DNA from: CAZWCX01 sp964632945
GTDB taxonomy: Bacteria; Planctomycetota; MHYJ01; WSZJ01; CAZWCX01
Reading direction: 5' to 3'
Assembly: GCA_964632945.1 (NCBI GenBank)
Contig: CAZWCX010000001.1
Coordinates: 106,106 to 170,105, forward strand
DNA length: 64,000 nucleotides
Part shown: positions 9,401 to 19,200 of the stretch, in pieces
Layout of the letters: every line of letters starts with the position of its first letter
How positions within the stretch are numbered: the first letter of the stretch is position 1
Translations under genes and position numbers: made by a program
The notes under the pieces: generated by a model
What the model saw: the letters and a program-made list of their open reading frames with translations, nothing else
Database searches by the model: none
What the model was told of the DNA's origin: nothing

Positions 9401-11573
9401 GCGCAAAGACCGCCTCGTCGACGATGGCCAAGCCGATGGCGGCGGGAATCGGCGCTTCGCGGTCGTCGGTGACGGTGAAGTCGAGGGTGGCGGTCTCGCC
9501 CGGCTTGTAGCTCTCCTTGTCCAGCCGGGCCTGAATGCGCAGGCCTTCGGGGACCTGGACCAGGATGCGTCGGGCGTCGCGGACCATCCGTCCGTCCGCT
9601 TCGATCCGATAGGCGTGCAGTTCGGCCCCGCCGAAGATGTCGCCGGGCAGATCGATCGCCAAGCGGCCGACGGACCCCGTCGCTTCCAGCGTGCGGGTGA
9701 GCACGGTTTCGCCGCCGCGCACGAGGTCGACGTAGTAGAGTCCGGGCTTGCCCGCGACCTCCAGGGAGATCGTGTCCCCGGAAGCGTAGACCGCCTTGTC
9801 GGTGCGCAGGATGAACTGGCCCGCGGACCGGGCCTGATCGAACGCGCGATAGACGAGGTCGCCGCGGTGTCCGCGTTCGTCGACGGCCGAAGCGGCGAGT
9901 TCCACGTCGAACCGCTCGGGGATGGCCCGGACCCGAGCGATGCCGAGATCGCTCGTGGCGACCTCGATCGGATCGGTCGCTTTGGCTCCCGCCGTCGAGG
10001 CGACCTGGGTCGCGCCCCACGAGGCGAACCGGGGCCGTAGCGTCACGCGGGTCTTCGCCGGGCTGCCGTCGGGGTACGTCGTGACCACCCAGAAGACGTT
10101 CTCCAGATTCGGGACCGGCTTTCCGCTCTCGTGCAGGATCTCCACGCGCACCGCCTGGTTTGCGACCGGCAGCATGCGCGAGGCCTTCTCCATGTGATCG
10201 GCGGTGTCCTTGACCGAGATTTCGACTTTGAGCAGGGCGTTCCCCTTCTCGAGGTCGACGCCGGCAAAGTACTCCGGCAAGGTCTGCTCGAAGGAAAACG
10301 CGCCGGACTCGTCGGTCTCGCCGCTGAGTTCGGCGAAGGTGCGGAATTGGGTCTCGAAGGTGTCCAGCTTGACCTTGACGCGCGCGCCGGCGACGGGCTT
10401 GCCGAAGAAGTAATCTGCCTGGACGCGGCCCGACAGCTTCTCGCCGGGGAGGTAGAAGGACTTGCCCGGGGTGAGCGCGACCTTGAACTTGGGCAGGACG
10501 TACCGTTTCACTTCCACCACGCGCTCGCTGACCACCTCGCCCAGCGTCGCGCGCAGGCGGTAGTCGCCCATATTGATTTCGTCCGCGAGCAGGAAATCGG
10601 CGGCGGAGATGCCGAACTCGGAGGTGCGCAAGGTCTTCTTGAAAATCTTGTTGCCGCGGGAATCCTCGATCTCGAAGAGGAGGTCGCGATCCGCCTCCGG
10701 CTTGAGGTCATGGGAGCGGAGCGCCATGAGCCGGACATGGATGGTCTGGTTGGGCTGGTAGATCGGCTTGTCCGTGGACACGAGAATCTTGTGCGTACGT
10801 GCCACGCGGACGGCCTGGAGGACCTGATCGCCCCGGCCGCCGGACGCGCGGACGCGCAGCGTATAGGCGCCCTCGTCGATTTCGGGAACGGGGACGCGGA
10901 CGTCGAGCGCGCCGTCGTCGTTGGTGCGGTAGATCCCGAGAGGAATTTCCCGACCGCTCCGGGTATCCAGGAGGTCGAGGGCGACGTGGGTGCGAGCGAC
11001 CGGTTGCTGGGATCGGCCGTCCCGCACGACGACGCGCACGGCGGCGTTGCTGCCGGAGAAGAACTCGCCGGGGGCGACCACGATGAGGTCGCGGGTGTCG
11101 GCGGCGCTCGCGGTCAGCATGCTCGCCCGCAGGGGAACATAGAGCACCAGGAGGAGTGCGGCGGCGGCGGCGACCCAGCGCGGGGCGCGGGAACGCCAGA
11201 GGCGGCCGAGGTCCTGGGCAAGCGCTTCCGACACGTTCTGCATGGCGCGCCGGGGCAACCGTCGGGTCTCGGCCCTCGGGGGGCCGTCCGGCGCCGATCG
11301 GGACGCGCCCTGCCACGGCGCCTCGAAGGACGAACCTGCGTTGCGGTCGCCCCAGCGGTCGCGTTGCGCGTTCAGTTTCTCCTCGGCGGCGGCAGACGGA
11401 GCCAGTCCGCCCAGCACGTCTTTCAGCACGCCGTCGTTGGCTCGCCACTCCTCCATCCGGGCGCGGCAGGATCCGCATTCCTGGAGGTGGGCATCGAGTT
11501 TCGCCTGTTCCCGCAGCAGGATCTCACCGTCGAGATACCGCGAGATCAGGCCTTCCATGTCCTTGCAGTCCAT
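6429..11573 (-). CDS. anti-sigma zinc-finger/alpha-2-macroglobulin fusion with in-frame UGA at the thioester Cys
   Basis: Read through one UGA, this gene encodes about 1714 residues. The N-terminus (1-45) is a zinc anti-sigma domain with Cys3 and His29-xxx-Cys33-xx-Cys36. A linker and one membrane helix (about 133-151) lead to macroglobulin domains, for example VSTDKPIYQPNQTIHVRLMA. Four further helices (about 820-921), a pilin-like segment and a Gly-rich stretch lie where the bait region would be, just before VRQFFPETMYW. The thioester motif reads LVRLPYG-UGA-FEQTTS, so UGA is codon 1240 where Cys is expected. The thioester and receptor-binding domains then continue in the same frame for 474 codons, ending with YEYYNPDRR and a typical C-terminal strand. 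With an even number of inserted helices, both macroglobulin halves would be outside and the zinc domain inside. The ATG at 11573 follows GGAAGGA and lies 44 bases after the ECF sigma gene. The UGA may be selenocysteine, a true nonsense mutation or a sequence error. Confidence 0.85.
7804..7829 (-). promoter_or_regulatory. hairpin 24 bases after the in-frame UGA (SECIS-like candidate)
   Basis: In the minus-strand RNA, UACCCCA (7829-7823) and UGGGGUA (7810-7804) form a perfect seven-base-pair stem closing a 12-base loop, ACGUGCUGAUCC. It starts 24 bases after the UGA, so the loop begins 31 bases after it. This spacing and loop size fall within what is known for bacterial SECIS elements. The usual G in the first two loop positions is missing (first G is third), so the match is partial. 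Confidence 0.3.
7854..7856 (-). other. in-frame UGA codon at the thioester cysteine position
   Basis: TGA replaces the expected TGC/TGT in the PYG-C-x-EQ thioester motif of the alpha-2-macroglobulin. The frame is open on both sides for more than 470 codons. It is the only such interruption in the window away from the assembly gap. TGA serves as a normal stop in many neighbouring genes (for example at 6225, 31019, 37344 and 47859), so a general code change is excluded. Confidence 0.9.
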
Positions 11574-11617
11574 TGTCCTTCCCTCGAAAGGGGGCCCGCG
11601 CGCAGCCCGCGTAGGCG

Positions 11618-12163
11618 CTACCTTTCCGGCCCGACTCCCCGGGCGACCAAGACCTTCTGAAAGTGCTGGCGGGCGCGCCACAGGCGCTCCCCCACGGCCG
11701 TCTCGGAGACGCCCAACGTGGACGCGATCTCCTTGTACGACAGGCCGTCCACGTACTTGAGCACGATGATCTGGCGCAAAGTCTCCGGGAGCTCCTTGAG
11801 CCCCGACAACACGCGCTCTTTCATTTCGGGATCTCCTCTGGGTGCGTCACCCGCCGCGGGCTCCGCGACGCCTTCGAGGGGCCGTTCCACCTGCCGGGAG
11901 CGGATGTGCCGGCGCAACCACTCCTGGGAGGTGTGGTGCGCGATGCCGTAGAGCCACCCGCGCACGTTGTCCCGGTCCCTCAGCATCGCCAGCCCCTGAT
12001 AGGCGGCGAGAAAGACCTCCTGAAGCACGTCATCCGCATCCGCCGGCCGGCCGGTTACGGCGAACGCGATTCGGTAGACGAATCCCTTGTGGCGATCGAC
12101 GAGTTCCTGGAACCGGCCGGTCCGTCCCTGCAACACGTCGTCGATGATTTCGGTGTCGGTCAT
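11618..12163 (-). CDS. ECF-type RNA polymerase sigma factor
   Basis: A 181-residue group IV sigma factor. Region 2 (about residues 17-85) includes DADDVLQEVFLAAYQGL and NVRGWLYGIAHH; region 4 (about 120-172) includes the helix-turn-helix SYKEIASTLGVSETAVGERL. It directs core polymerase to a specific regulon and is presumably held inactive by the zinc-finger domain at the N-terminus of the next gene, 44 bases downstream. This sigma/anti-sigma gene order is the classical one. I chose ATG 12163 because region 2 starts shortly after it and the upstream extension is Arg/Ala-rich without family similarity. No clear autoregulated promoter could be recognised in 12164-12400. Confidence 0.92.
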   Translation of the reverse strand: MTDTEIIDDVLQGRTGRFQELVDRHKGFVYRIAFAVTGRPADADDVLQEVFLAAYQGLAMLRDRDNVRGWLYGIAHHTSQEWLRRHIRSRQVERPLEGVAEPAAGDAPRGDPEMKERVLSGLKELPETLRQIIVLKYVDGLSYKEIASTLGVSETAVGERLWRARQHFQKVLVARGVGPER

Positions 12164-12346
12164 CGCAGCCAGGACCCTCGAGCGGACGATGGCGGAAGCG
12201 CGGCCCCGCCGTTCTGCGGCGGTCGCCGTCGCGCCCCTGCGTCTCCTCGCCGTCCCTGAGAGGACCTCCCCGTCCCGAATCGACGGCGGACGGGGCCCGG
12301 CCACAACCCTGGAGTCGGGCGAGCGGGAAGAATCTTAGGAGAAATA

Positions 12347-12362
12347 CCGGGGCGCCGCCCGG
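12347..12362 (-). terminator. hairpin with short T-rich tail after anmK
   Basis: On the minus strand CCGGG, a six-base loop and CCCGG are followed by TATTTC. It lies 38 bases after the anmK stop and before the sigma gene, so it may separate the two transcripts. The stem is short. The remaining part of 12164-12400 holds no recognisable gene. Confidence 0.4.
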
Positions 12363-12400
12363 ATTTTGGTGGGGCGTCGCAAGCCGCGACAGGATCGGGA

Positions 12401-13679
12401 TTAGCGGGGCATGCGCCCGCCGGATCCGGGGTGGAGCGAGCCCAGGACGACCCGGCGGGCGGCGCCGGTGGCGGCCGGCACGTTGGCCGCGCGGCCGACC
12501 ACGAGCGCCCAGCCCAGGAGGGCGAACGCCATCGCCTCGCGTGCATCGGCCGGGACGCCCTGAGTATCCGTGTCATGCACCGGGAGGGGGGCGAAGCGAT
12601 CGGCGAGGGCGCGCCGGAGCACCGGGTTGCGCGCGCCGCCCCCGCTCAGGAGAACCTCCTCGACCTGCCAGCGCGGGAAGACATGGCGGACGTAGGCATC
12701 GTGGATCGCGCAGGCCACGAAGCGCGTGAGGGTGGCGAGTCGATCGGGGCCCGACAGCCGCACGCGCGGGACGGTCTCCTCGAGAAGGCGGTCGCCGAAG
12801 GTCTCGCGTCCGGTGCTCTTCGGCGGCGGGCGGCGGAAGTAGGGATGGCGCAGGAGGGCGCGGACGAGATCCTCGCGGGGGTGCCCCGCGGGGGGCCCGC
12901 CGCCGCCCCCGGGGGAGGCCCGAAGGGCGCCCGGGCCACCGCCCCCCGCCGCGGCGGGGGGGCCGGGGGCGGGCCCCGNNNNNNNNNNGGACGAGATCGG
13001 GGGGGGGGGGCCCCGCGGGGGCCCGGCGGCCGCCGGGGTCGTCGGCGTGTCGGCCGCGCGTGACACGGCGCGCGGCCGCGTCGAGGAGGCAGTTGCCGGG
13101 ACCGGTGTCGAATGCGGCCTCGACGCCGTCGCGCCCGACCACGGTGACGTTGGCGATGCCGCCGATGTTCTGGACGCACATGGTCCGGCCCCGGCGACGG
13201 GGACGGAAGACCAGGCCGTCGAAGAAGGGGACGAGCGGCGCCCCCTGCCCCCCGGCGGCGATGTCCCGCGGGCGGAAGTCCGCGGCGACCGGCACGCCGG
13301 TGCGTTCCGCGATCACAGCCGGCGCGCCGATCTGGAGCGTCGACCCGGATCCGCCGGTCCCGGCGGGGACGTGCCACACGGTCTGCCCGTGGCTCGCCAC
13401 CAGGTCGAGCGCGCGGGGGGAGACGCCGGCCTCCCGGATCGCGCGCAGGGCGGCGCGCGCGAACTCTTCCCCCAGGACGAAATTCATGCGGCATAATTCC
13501 GGGGCGGTCGCGGCCGGCAGCCCGAGCAGGCGGGCGCGCAGCGCCTTCCGGTACGGGTAGGTCCGATGATGGAGAAGTCGCACGCGCGGCGCGGATCGTG
13601 CCCCTCCCCCCTCGACCCGGACGAGCGCCGTCGAAATGCCGTCCGCGCTGGTGCCCGACATCAGGCCGAGGAGGAGCAT
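12401..13679 (-). CDS. anmK: anhydro-N-acetylmuramic acid kinase, split by an assembly gap
   Basis: AnmK phosphorylates and opens 1,6-anhydro-MurNAc during cell-wall recycling. The N-terminal part (13679 to about 13000) has LLLGLMSGTSADG and the conserved NIGGIANVT and AAFDTGPGNCL. The C-terminal part (about 12880-12401), in another frame, has LRHPYFRRPPPKSTGRE and VLLSGGGARNPVL. A run of ten N (12979-12988) lies between them. GGACGAGATC occurs on both sides (12862-12871 and 12989-12998), 127 bases apart. Joining the two copies removes 127 bases, restores one frame (DLVRALLRHPYF) and gives about 383 residues, the normal length. The gene is therefore probably intact in the organism and damaged only in the assembly. 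It follows the PQQ-propeller gene by 75 bases. Confidence 0.9.
12872..13030. other. scaffold gap (10 N) with low-complexity flanks
   Basis: Ten N at 12979-12988 are flanked by extreme G/C homopolymers, including about twelve G from 12999. The flanks look like imperfect copies of each other (GGACGAGATC, then CCCCGCGGGGG-like strings). This is best explained as local misassembly within anmK. Confidence 0.85.
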
Positions 13680-13754
13680 GACGAATCCCCAAGGGCGACG
13701 GGAGCGAACGGACCGGACCCGCGATGGCCCGCGCGGCGCGGCCGGGCCGGCGGG

Positions 13755-16046
13755 CTACCGATCCTGGACCAGCAGTTCGGTCTTCTGCAGACGCGCGAGG
13801 AGCATGCGGCTGCGGAAGGAGATTTCCGCGTCCTCGTCCTGCACGCCGCGCTCGAGCGCCGATCGCGCCTGGACGCCGAACGACGCCAATTCCCGACCCG
13901 CCGACTCCCGCGCCGCCGGATCCGGATCGCCGAGCGCCGCCACGAGCCGCTGCAACTCCGCCGCGGTCGGCCGGTCGGCCGCGGGGGGATTGAGTCGGAA
14001 CACGTGCAACGCCGACTCCGTCGAGATCGCCCACTCGCTGCCGGAGAGGAGCAGATTGCCCACGCCGCGGTTGGCCCGCCCCCAGGAGAACGACCGCACC
14101 GGCGAGCCGTCCTCGAGGCGCAGCACCACCACCCGCCCCCCCGAGGGACAGACCAGCCCGTCGCCCGCCAGCCCGCCGCGTCCCCCGGCCCCCCGGTCGC
14201 GCAGATCGGTCCGCCACAGCATCTTCCCCTGGCGAACGTCGATCGCCGCGGCGAACGCGCCCGTCACGTAGAGCCGCCCGGCCACCACACCGTACACGTG
14301 GTGAAGGTCGAGGATTTCCACCTCCCAGCGCGCGATGCCGGTTTCCGCGTCGAACGCCACGACCCGATCCGAGTCGGGCGACGAAGTGAGCACTAACCCC
14401 TCGCTGATGGTGATCACGTTGATTTCCCGGGCGACCGGACGCCGGCTCCGGATCGGTCCCCCGACCTCCCGACTCCGGCCGGAGGCCCCGGTCCAGCGGA
14501 TGGCCCCGGTGAACAGGTCGAGGCAGGCGACGAATCCGAGGTGGTTGTTCACGTAGACACGCCCGCCGGACTCCGCCAGGGTCGGCACGCCCAGGTCCCC
14601 GACCCGGGACGGCGAGGCGTGTATGCCGGACACGCGCACGGGCAACGGCGTCTTCCACAGGAAGAGGCCCTCCCGGCGGTCCAGGCAGACCGCGTAGCTG
14701 CGGGAATCCGCTCCGATCCCCAGGAGGACGACGCGGCCCGCCGCCGCCAGGGGCACGGAGTAGAAAGTCACGCCGGCCAAGCCGGTGGCCGCGCTGCTGG
14801 CATCGACGTCGACGAGCCAGAGGCGTTTCCCGGTGCGACGGTCGAGGCAAAGGAGCTGGGGCCGGCCCGCGACGGCGGTCTGACCGCCCGAGGAGTCCGG
14901 GGGAATGGTCCCCGTCACGGCCAACACGCCGTCGCCGTCGAGGACCGGGACGTAGGCGACGCCGGTGCCGAGATCGACCCGGGAGGGACCGCGCAGGTTG
15001 GCATCGCTGATCAGCGGCAGGCGGTAGTAGTGGCGCCAGGCGGTCCGGCGCTCCGTGCCGCCGAGACCCTCTTTCCGGTCGAAGGCGGTGACCGCCTGAC
15101 CGTCGAGCACGTAGAAGTGTTCGCGGTCGGCGGCGACGTGGAACGGCGAGGGCGCGTCGCTCGCGGTCTCGAGCGGGGCGGCATCGGCGAGGAACAGTTC
15201 CTGGGTCGCGGGATAGCGGTAGCTCCAGCGCCACTCGCCGACGCGTTCGAGGGCGGTCATGGGCAGCGATCCTCCGGCGCCCGCGCCGGCATGGGGCCAC
15301 CAGAGGGGGGCGCTCGAGCCCGCGTCGAGGGTGCCGAGGGCGCGGGCGATGCGCGCCCGCCCCGGGGACAGGGCGTCGGCCTGCGGTCCCTTCGGCAGCG
15401 CGGCAAGGCCCGCGTCGAGGCGGCGAAGGAGGTCGACGCGCGCGCCCCCCTCCCCTTCCCCGACCGCCTCGACCGCATCCACGATCCGCCCGACGCGGTC
15501 GAGCGCCACCGGAGTCGCTTCGACGGCCGTGTCGGTTCGGGAGACGTAGACGCGGCAGAAGCGCTCGAACGCGGCGGCCGCGAGCGCGAGCCGACCCTGC
15601 TTGAGGGCGAGGTCGATCGACAGGGGCAGCGCCTCCCGGCCGGCGGCCGTGAAGGGATAGCGGAAGGCGACTTCCTCGACCCGCAAGGGATCCGCGGCGC
15701 GACGGGCCGCGTCCAGAATCGCCCGCGCCTCCGCGCCGAACCGTCCCTCGCCGGCGTTCCACGCCTCCGTCGGCAGCGCCAGCACCTCGTCGAGCGCGGT
15801 CGCGGCGGCGCCCGGATAGATGCCGGACGGGTTCTTGCGCAGCACGCAGACCCACGCGCGCTCCGCGGTCAGGACGGAGTGGTACGCCTCGACCGCGGCC
15901 GGCCACTCGCGCGAGCGGACGGCGGAGCGCGCCTGTTCGCAACGGGCGATAAGGGCGTTGTCGAGCCAGTCCTGCACCTGACCCGGGACGGCGGGCGCGA
16001 AAAGAGCCGCGCACGCGACGGCGACCGCGAGCCCACGATACGGCAT
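13755..16046 (-). CDS. exported PQQ-like beta-propeller repeat protein
   Basis: A 763-residue protein with a signal peptide (1-about 22, ending AVPGQ). An N-terminal helical region (about 25-330) may carry tetratricopeptide-like repeats. A beta-propeller follows with repeated blades of the PQQ/BamB type, such as LLCLDRRTGKRLWLVDV, AVCLDRREGLFLWKTPL, VACLDLFTGAIRWTG and VVAFDAETGIARWEVEI. The C-terminus (about 690-763) has a HEAT-like stretch. BamB-like propellers are scaffolds and true PQQ enzymes bind the cofactor; no catalytic residues for quinoprotein dehydrogenase activity are apparent, so a scaffold or binding role is more likely. AGGAGG precedes the ATG and a promoter-like pair lies at 16074-16102. 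It is the first gene of a minus-strand run with anmK. Confidence 0.75.
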   Translation of the reverse strand: MPYRGLAVAVACAALFAPAVPGQVQDWLDNALIARCEQARSAVRSREWPAAVEAYHSVLTAERAWVCVLRKNPSGIYPGAAATALDEVLALPTEAWNAGEGRFGAEARAILDAARRAADPLRVEEVAFRYPFTAAGREALPLSIDLALKQGRLALAAAAFERFCRVYVSRTDTAVEATPVALDRVGRIVDAVEAVGEGEGGARVDLLRRLDAGLAALPKGPQADALSPGRARIARALGTLDAGSSAPLWWPHAGAGAGGSLPMTALERVGEWRWSYRYPATQELFLADAAPLETASDAPSPFHVAADREHFYVLDGQAVTAFDRKEGLGGTERRTAWRHYYRLPLISDANLRGPSRVDLGTGVAYVPVLDGDGVLAVTGTIPPDSSGGQTAVAGRPQLLCLDRRTGKRLWLVDVDASSAATGLAGVTFYSVPLAAAGRVVLLGIGADSRSYAVCLDRREGLFLWKTPLPVRVSGIHASPSRVGDLGVPTLAESGGRVYVNNHLGFVACLDLFTGAIRWTGASGRSREVGGPIRSRRPVAREINVITISEGLVLTSSPDSDRVVAFDAETGIARWEVEILDLHHVYGVVAGRLYVTGAFAAAIDVRQGKMLWRTDLRDRGAGGRGGLAGDGLVCPSGGRVVVLRLEDGSPVRSFSWGRANRGVGNLLLSGSEWAISTESALHVFRLNPPAADRPTAAELQRLVAALGDPDPAARESAGRELASFGVQARSALERGVQDEDAEISFRSRMLLARLQKTELLVQDR

Positions 16047-16073
16047 CGGAACCTCCTGCCGGGAGCCGGGGTC

Positions 16074-16102
16074 ATTCTAGGCGCGCGCGGGTCCGAACGC
16101 AA
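16074..16102 (-). promoter_or_regulatory. promoter candidate of the propeller/anmK operon
   Basis: Minus-strand TTGCGT and TAGAAT with a 17-base spacer, with transcription expected near 16067, about 20 bases before the start at 16046. The TAGAAT is identical to that before the efflux operon. Confidence 0.5.
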
Positions 16103-16137
16103 CAGACGCACGCGGTCGGATCGGCGGGCCAACCTGC

Positions 16138-16165
16138 TTGCGCCTCCGCCCGCCCCTGTGATACA
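16138..16165 (+). promoter_or_regulatory. promoter candidate of the Ser/Thr kinase gene
   Basis: TTGCGC and GATACA with a 16-base spacer; TG at 16157-16158 gives an extended -10 (TGTGATACA). It lies 45 bases before the ATG at 16210 and is back to back with the promoter of the divergent propeller gene. Confidence 0.4.
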
Positions 16166-16209
16166 ACCCGCAGGAACCGCTTTCCCCGCGGCGCGAGGCA
16201 CGCACGCCC

Positions 16210-19200
16210 ATGTCCCACCGATGTCCGCATTGCGGAACGCCGGTCCCGCCCCCCGACCCGGGCGGTGCGACGCGCGGCTGTCCCTCGTGCGGCCGGCGGG
16301 TCGCCCATCCCCAGGCCGCGACCCTCCAATACCCCGAGGGCACCCCGCCCCTGCGCACTCCGATGGAATCCTCGGCCTCCGTCCCGTCGGAGTGGGCCTT
16401 GCTCCCCGAAGGGACGATGGTCGGACCCTATCGACTGTCCCGGGCGCTCGGGCAGGGAGGAATGGGCACGGTCTACTGCGCCGTGCAGGCCGGACTCGAG
16501 CGCACCGTGGCGATCAAAATCCTGCCCCGACACCTGGCGCGCGACCCGGACTTCGTCGCCCGATTCAATCGCGAGGCACGCACGCTGGCGGCGCTCAGCC
16601 ATCCGAACATCGTCTCCGTCTTCGATCTCGGCAGCGACCGGGACCAGTACTACTTCTGCATGGAGTTCGTGGACGGGACCAGCCTGCGCCATGTCTTGCG
16701 CGAACGCCGGCTCGCGCAGGACGAGATCCTGGCCCTGCTCACCCAGGTCTGCGACGCCCTCGACTACGCCCACGGCGAGGGCGTGGTGCATCGCGACATC
16801 AAGCCGGAGAACCTCCTGCTGGACCGCCGGGGCCGGGTGAAGGTGGCCGACTTCGGCCTGGCCCGGATCGTGCGCGGCGAGACCCCGGTCGACCCGTTGA
16901 CGCGAACGAACACGGTGATGGGAACCGTGGAGTACATGGCGCCGGAACAGCGGGAGAGTTCGAAAGACGTGGACCACCGCGCCGACCTGTACGCGGTCGG
17001 CGTGGTCCTGTACGAGATGCTGACGGGGGCGTTGCCGGTTGGGCGCTGGGAACTGCCGAGCCGCCAGGTCGGCAGCGACTCGCGGCTGGATGAACTCGTC
17101 CTGCGGTGCCTGGAGCACGATCCGCGCAAGCGGTTCGCGGCGGCCGCCGACATCGGCCGGGTCGTCCGCGAGGTGCGCGAGGGGCGCAGCGATTCCACGG
17201 GCGGGGACGGCTCCGGGGGCCCCGCCTCCGCCGTCGGACCGGCTTCGTACACCGCAGGCTCGTCCGCGGCCACGCCCGCCCTCCCCGGGGAACGCCGGGA
17301 GATCGTCGAGGCGGTGAGCGCGGCGCTCGTCCCGGACGGATTCTCCCGCCTCTCGCGCCCCCTGCCCCCCGGCGCGGGCCTCGACGCGGTGCTGACGCGT
17401 CACACCCCGGAGAATCACTACCTGGTCGCCCTCGCTCCCTGGCCCGCGCATCAACCGGTGTCGGGGAGCGCCCTTTCCTCCCAGGCGGGCCTCGTGCGCG
17501 CGGCCGCCCTGGCCGTGCTTGCCGACGAGCCGGAGAGCGAGCACCGCGTGATGAGCGTCGTGTTCGGCGGATTGCCGGACTCCACCTCGCCGGAGTTCGA
17601 GACCGCGCTCAAGAAGCTGGTCGACCGGACGGGATTCCACGACCTCACGCTCCACAGCGCCACGGCGGTCGATCCGCGCACCGGGCGGGTGTTGCATCAC
17701 CGGTCCTCGTTCGCCTTCTGGGGGCTGCGCGGCGTGCCGGAAAAGGTCCGCGCGGCCGCGGAGACGGCATGCACCGCGATCGCCCGCAGCCGTCGCGTCG
17801 ACCTGGTGTCGCGCCAGCGGGAAGGCGGCGGCGGACGACTCTCGGTGCTGGAGCGACGCCTGCTGGAAGCGGGATATCAGCGCACCTGGTGGCACGAGTC
17901 CCGCCCGGGAGCGGACGTCCTGGCGCGCGCGTACCAGCGCCCGTCCACGACGGAAAGCGTGCAACTCGTGGTCCTCCGGGACGCGCCCCGAGGGATCCGC
18001 GTGGATCGCCGTTGGCTGCAGGCGCAGTCGGACCTGCTGCGCGCGGCCATCCACATCGTCGCCCCCTCGCTGCGCTACCAGGAGTATCTGATCACCCTGT
18101 GCGTAGGCGGGGCGGAACCGCTCGGAGCCGACGTGGAGCGCGACATGCGCCGCGTCCTCCATCCCCTGCGCATCGACGCCGTGTGCATCCAGGCCGTCGC
18201 CTACGTCCCCGAGCGGGTGGCCGAGTGCGTCCTGCAGGCCTCCCACAGCCCGCATTACTACGGCCACAACCAGACCGTATCGCTGGTGCGCAGTTCGCTG
18301 GCCACGCTCCCCCTCACGGAGACGAGCGCGGCGGCCCTCGCCGTCACGGCCGTCCCGGGCCGACCGGCCGCGTCCCCCACCGAGGCCGACACCGGGCCGG
18401 GAACCACCGCCGTGGTGTCGACCCCGACCGGCGACTCCGCCGCACGCGCCCGGGGATCCGAGCCCGCCGCCGTCGCCGCGGCGGCCGTCCCGCTGCGGAG
18501 CGACGCCCCCGGGGCGCCCGGTGTCCCGATGGCGCTCGCGCCCGTCCCGACGACGCCCCCGCCGCCGCAGGTTCACGTCGCCCCCGCCCCCTTGCCGCCG
18601 ATCCCGCCGGGAACCGGAATCGAAACCGCCTCCTTCGCCGACCTCCTCATGGAGAGTCTGCGCTTCAGCGTCTCCCACTATCCGATCCTGGCGCTCGCCT
18701 CCTTCCTGATCGAACTCGTCCTGCTCTGGCCGGCGGCCCAGCTGTTCTTCGGTCCGTTCCACAACGCCTTCGCCCTCATGGTGGTCGAGGCCTTGCGGCG
18801 AAAGAAAAAGCCGGACCTCGCCGACCTCGCGCTCGGCGGCAAGCGATTCGTGGCGGTGACCCTCGCCGCCCTCGCCGTGCTCGCGGTCACCGGGGCCAGC
18901 GCCTTCCTGTTCCTGATCCCCGCGCTCGTCGTCGGAACCTGGCTTCAGTTCACCACGCTGCTGCTGGCGGAGACCGACCTCGGGATCTGGGCGGCCATGA
19001 AGGAGAGCAAGCGACTGGTGAACTGGCGCGGCTTCTGGCCGCACTTCTGGCTCTGCTTCGTCCTGATCTCCGCGGGACTGGCCGTCACGGCCGTGACGCC
19101 GCATGCCAAAGACTTCTCCGTACTCGCCGGCGCGCTCTCGTTCGGCCTGTCGGTGATCCTCGGGCCGTTCCTGAGCGTGCCCTTCGCCGTGGCCTATGTG

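Noticed and set aside
12401..13679. anmK as a pseudogene
   Set aside because: The break coincides with N bases and duplicated flanks; removing 127 bases restores a normal gene.
16072..19104. Open frame of about 1000 codons on the minus strand
   Set aside because: Antisense of the Ser/Thr kinase, whose motifs are complete; the product is a Gly/Arg/Asp-rich shadow.
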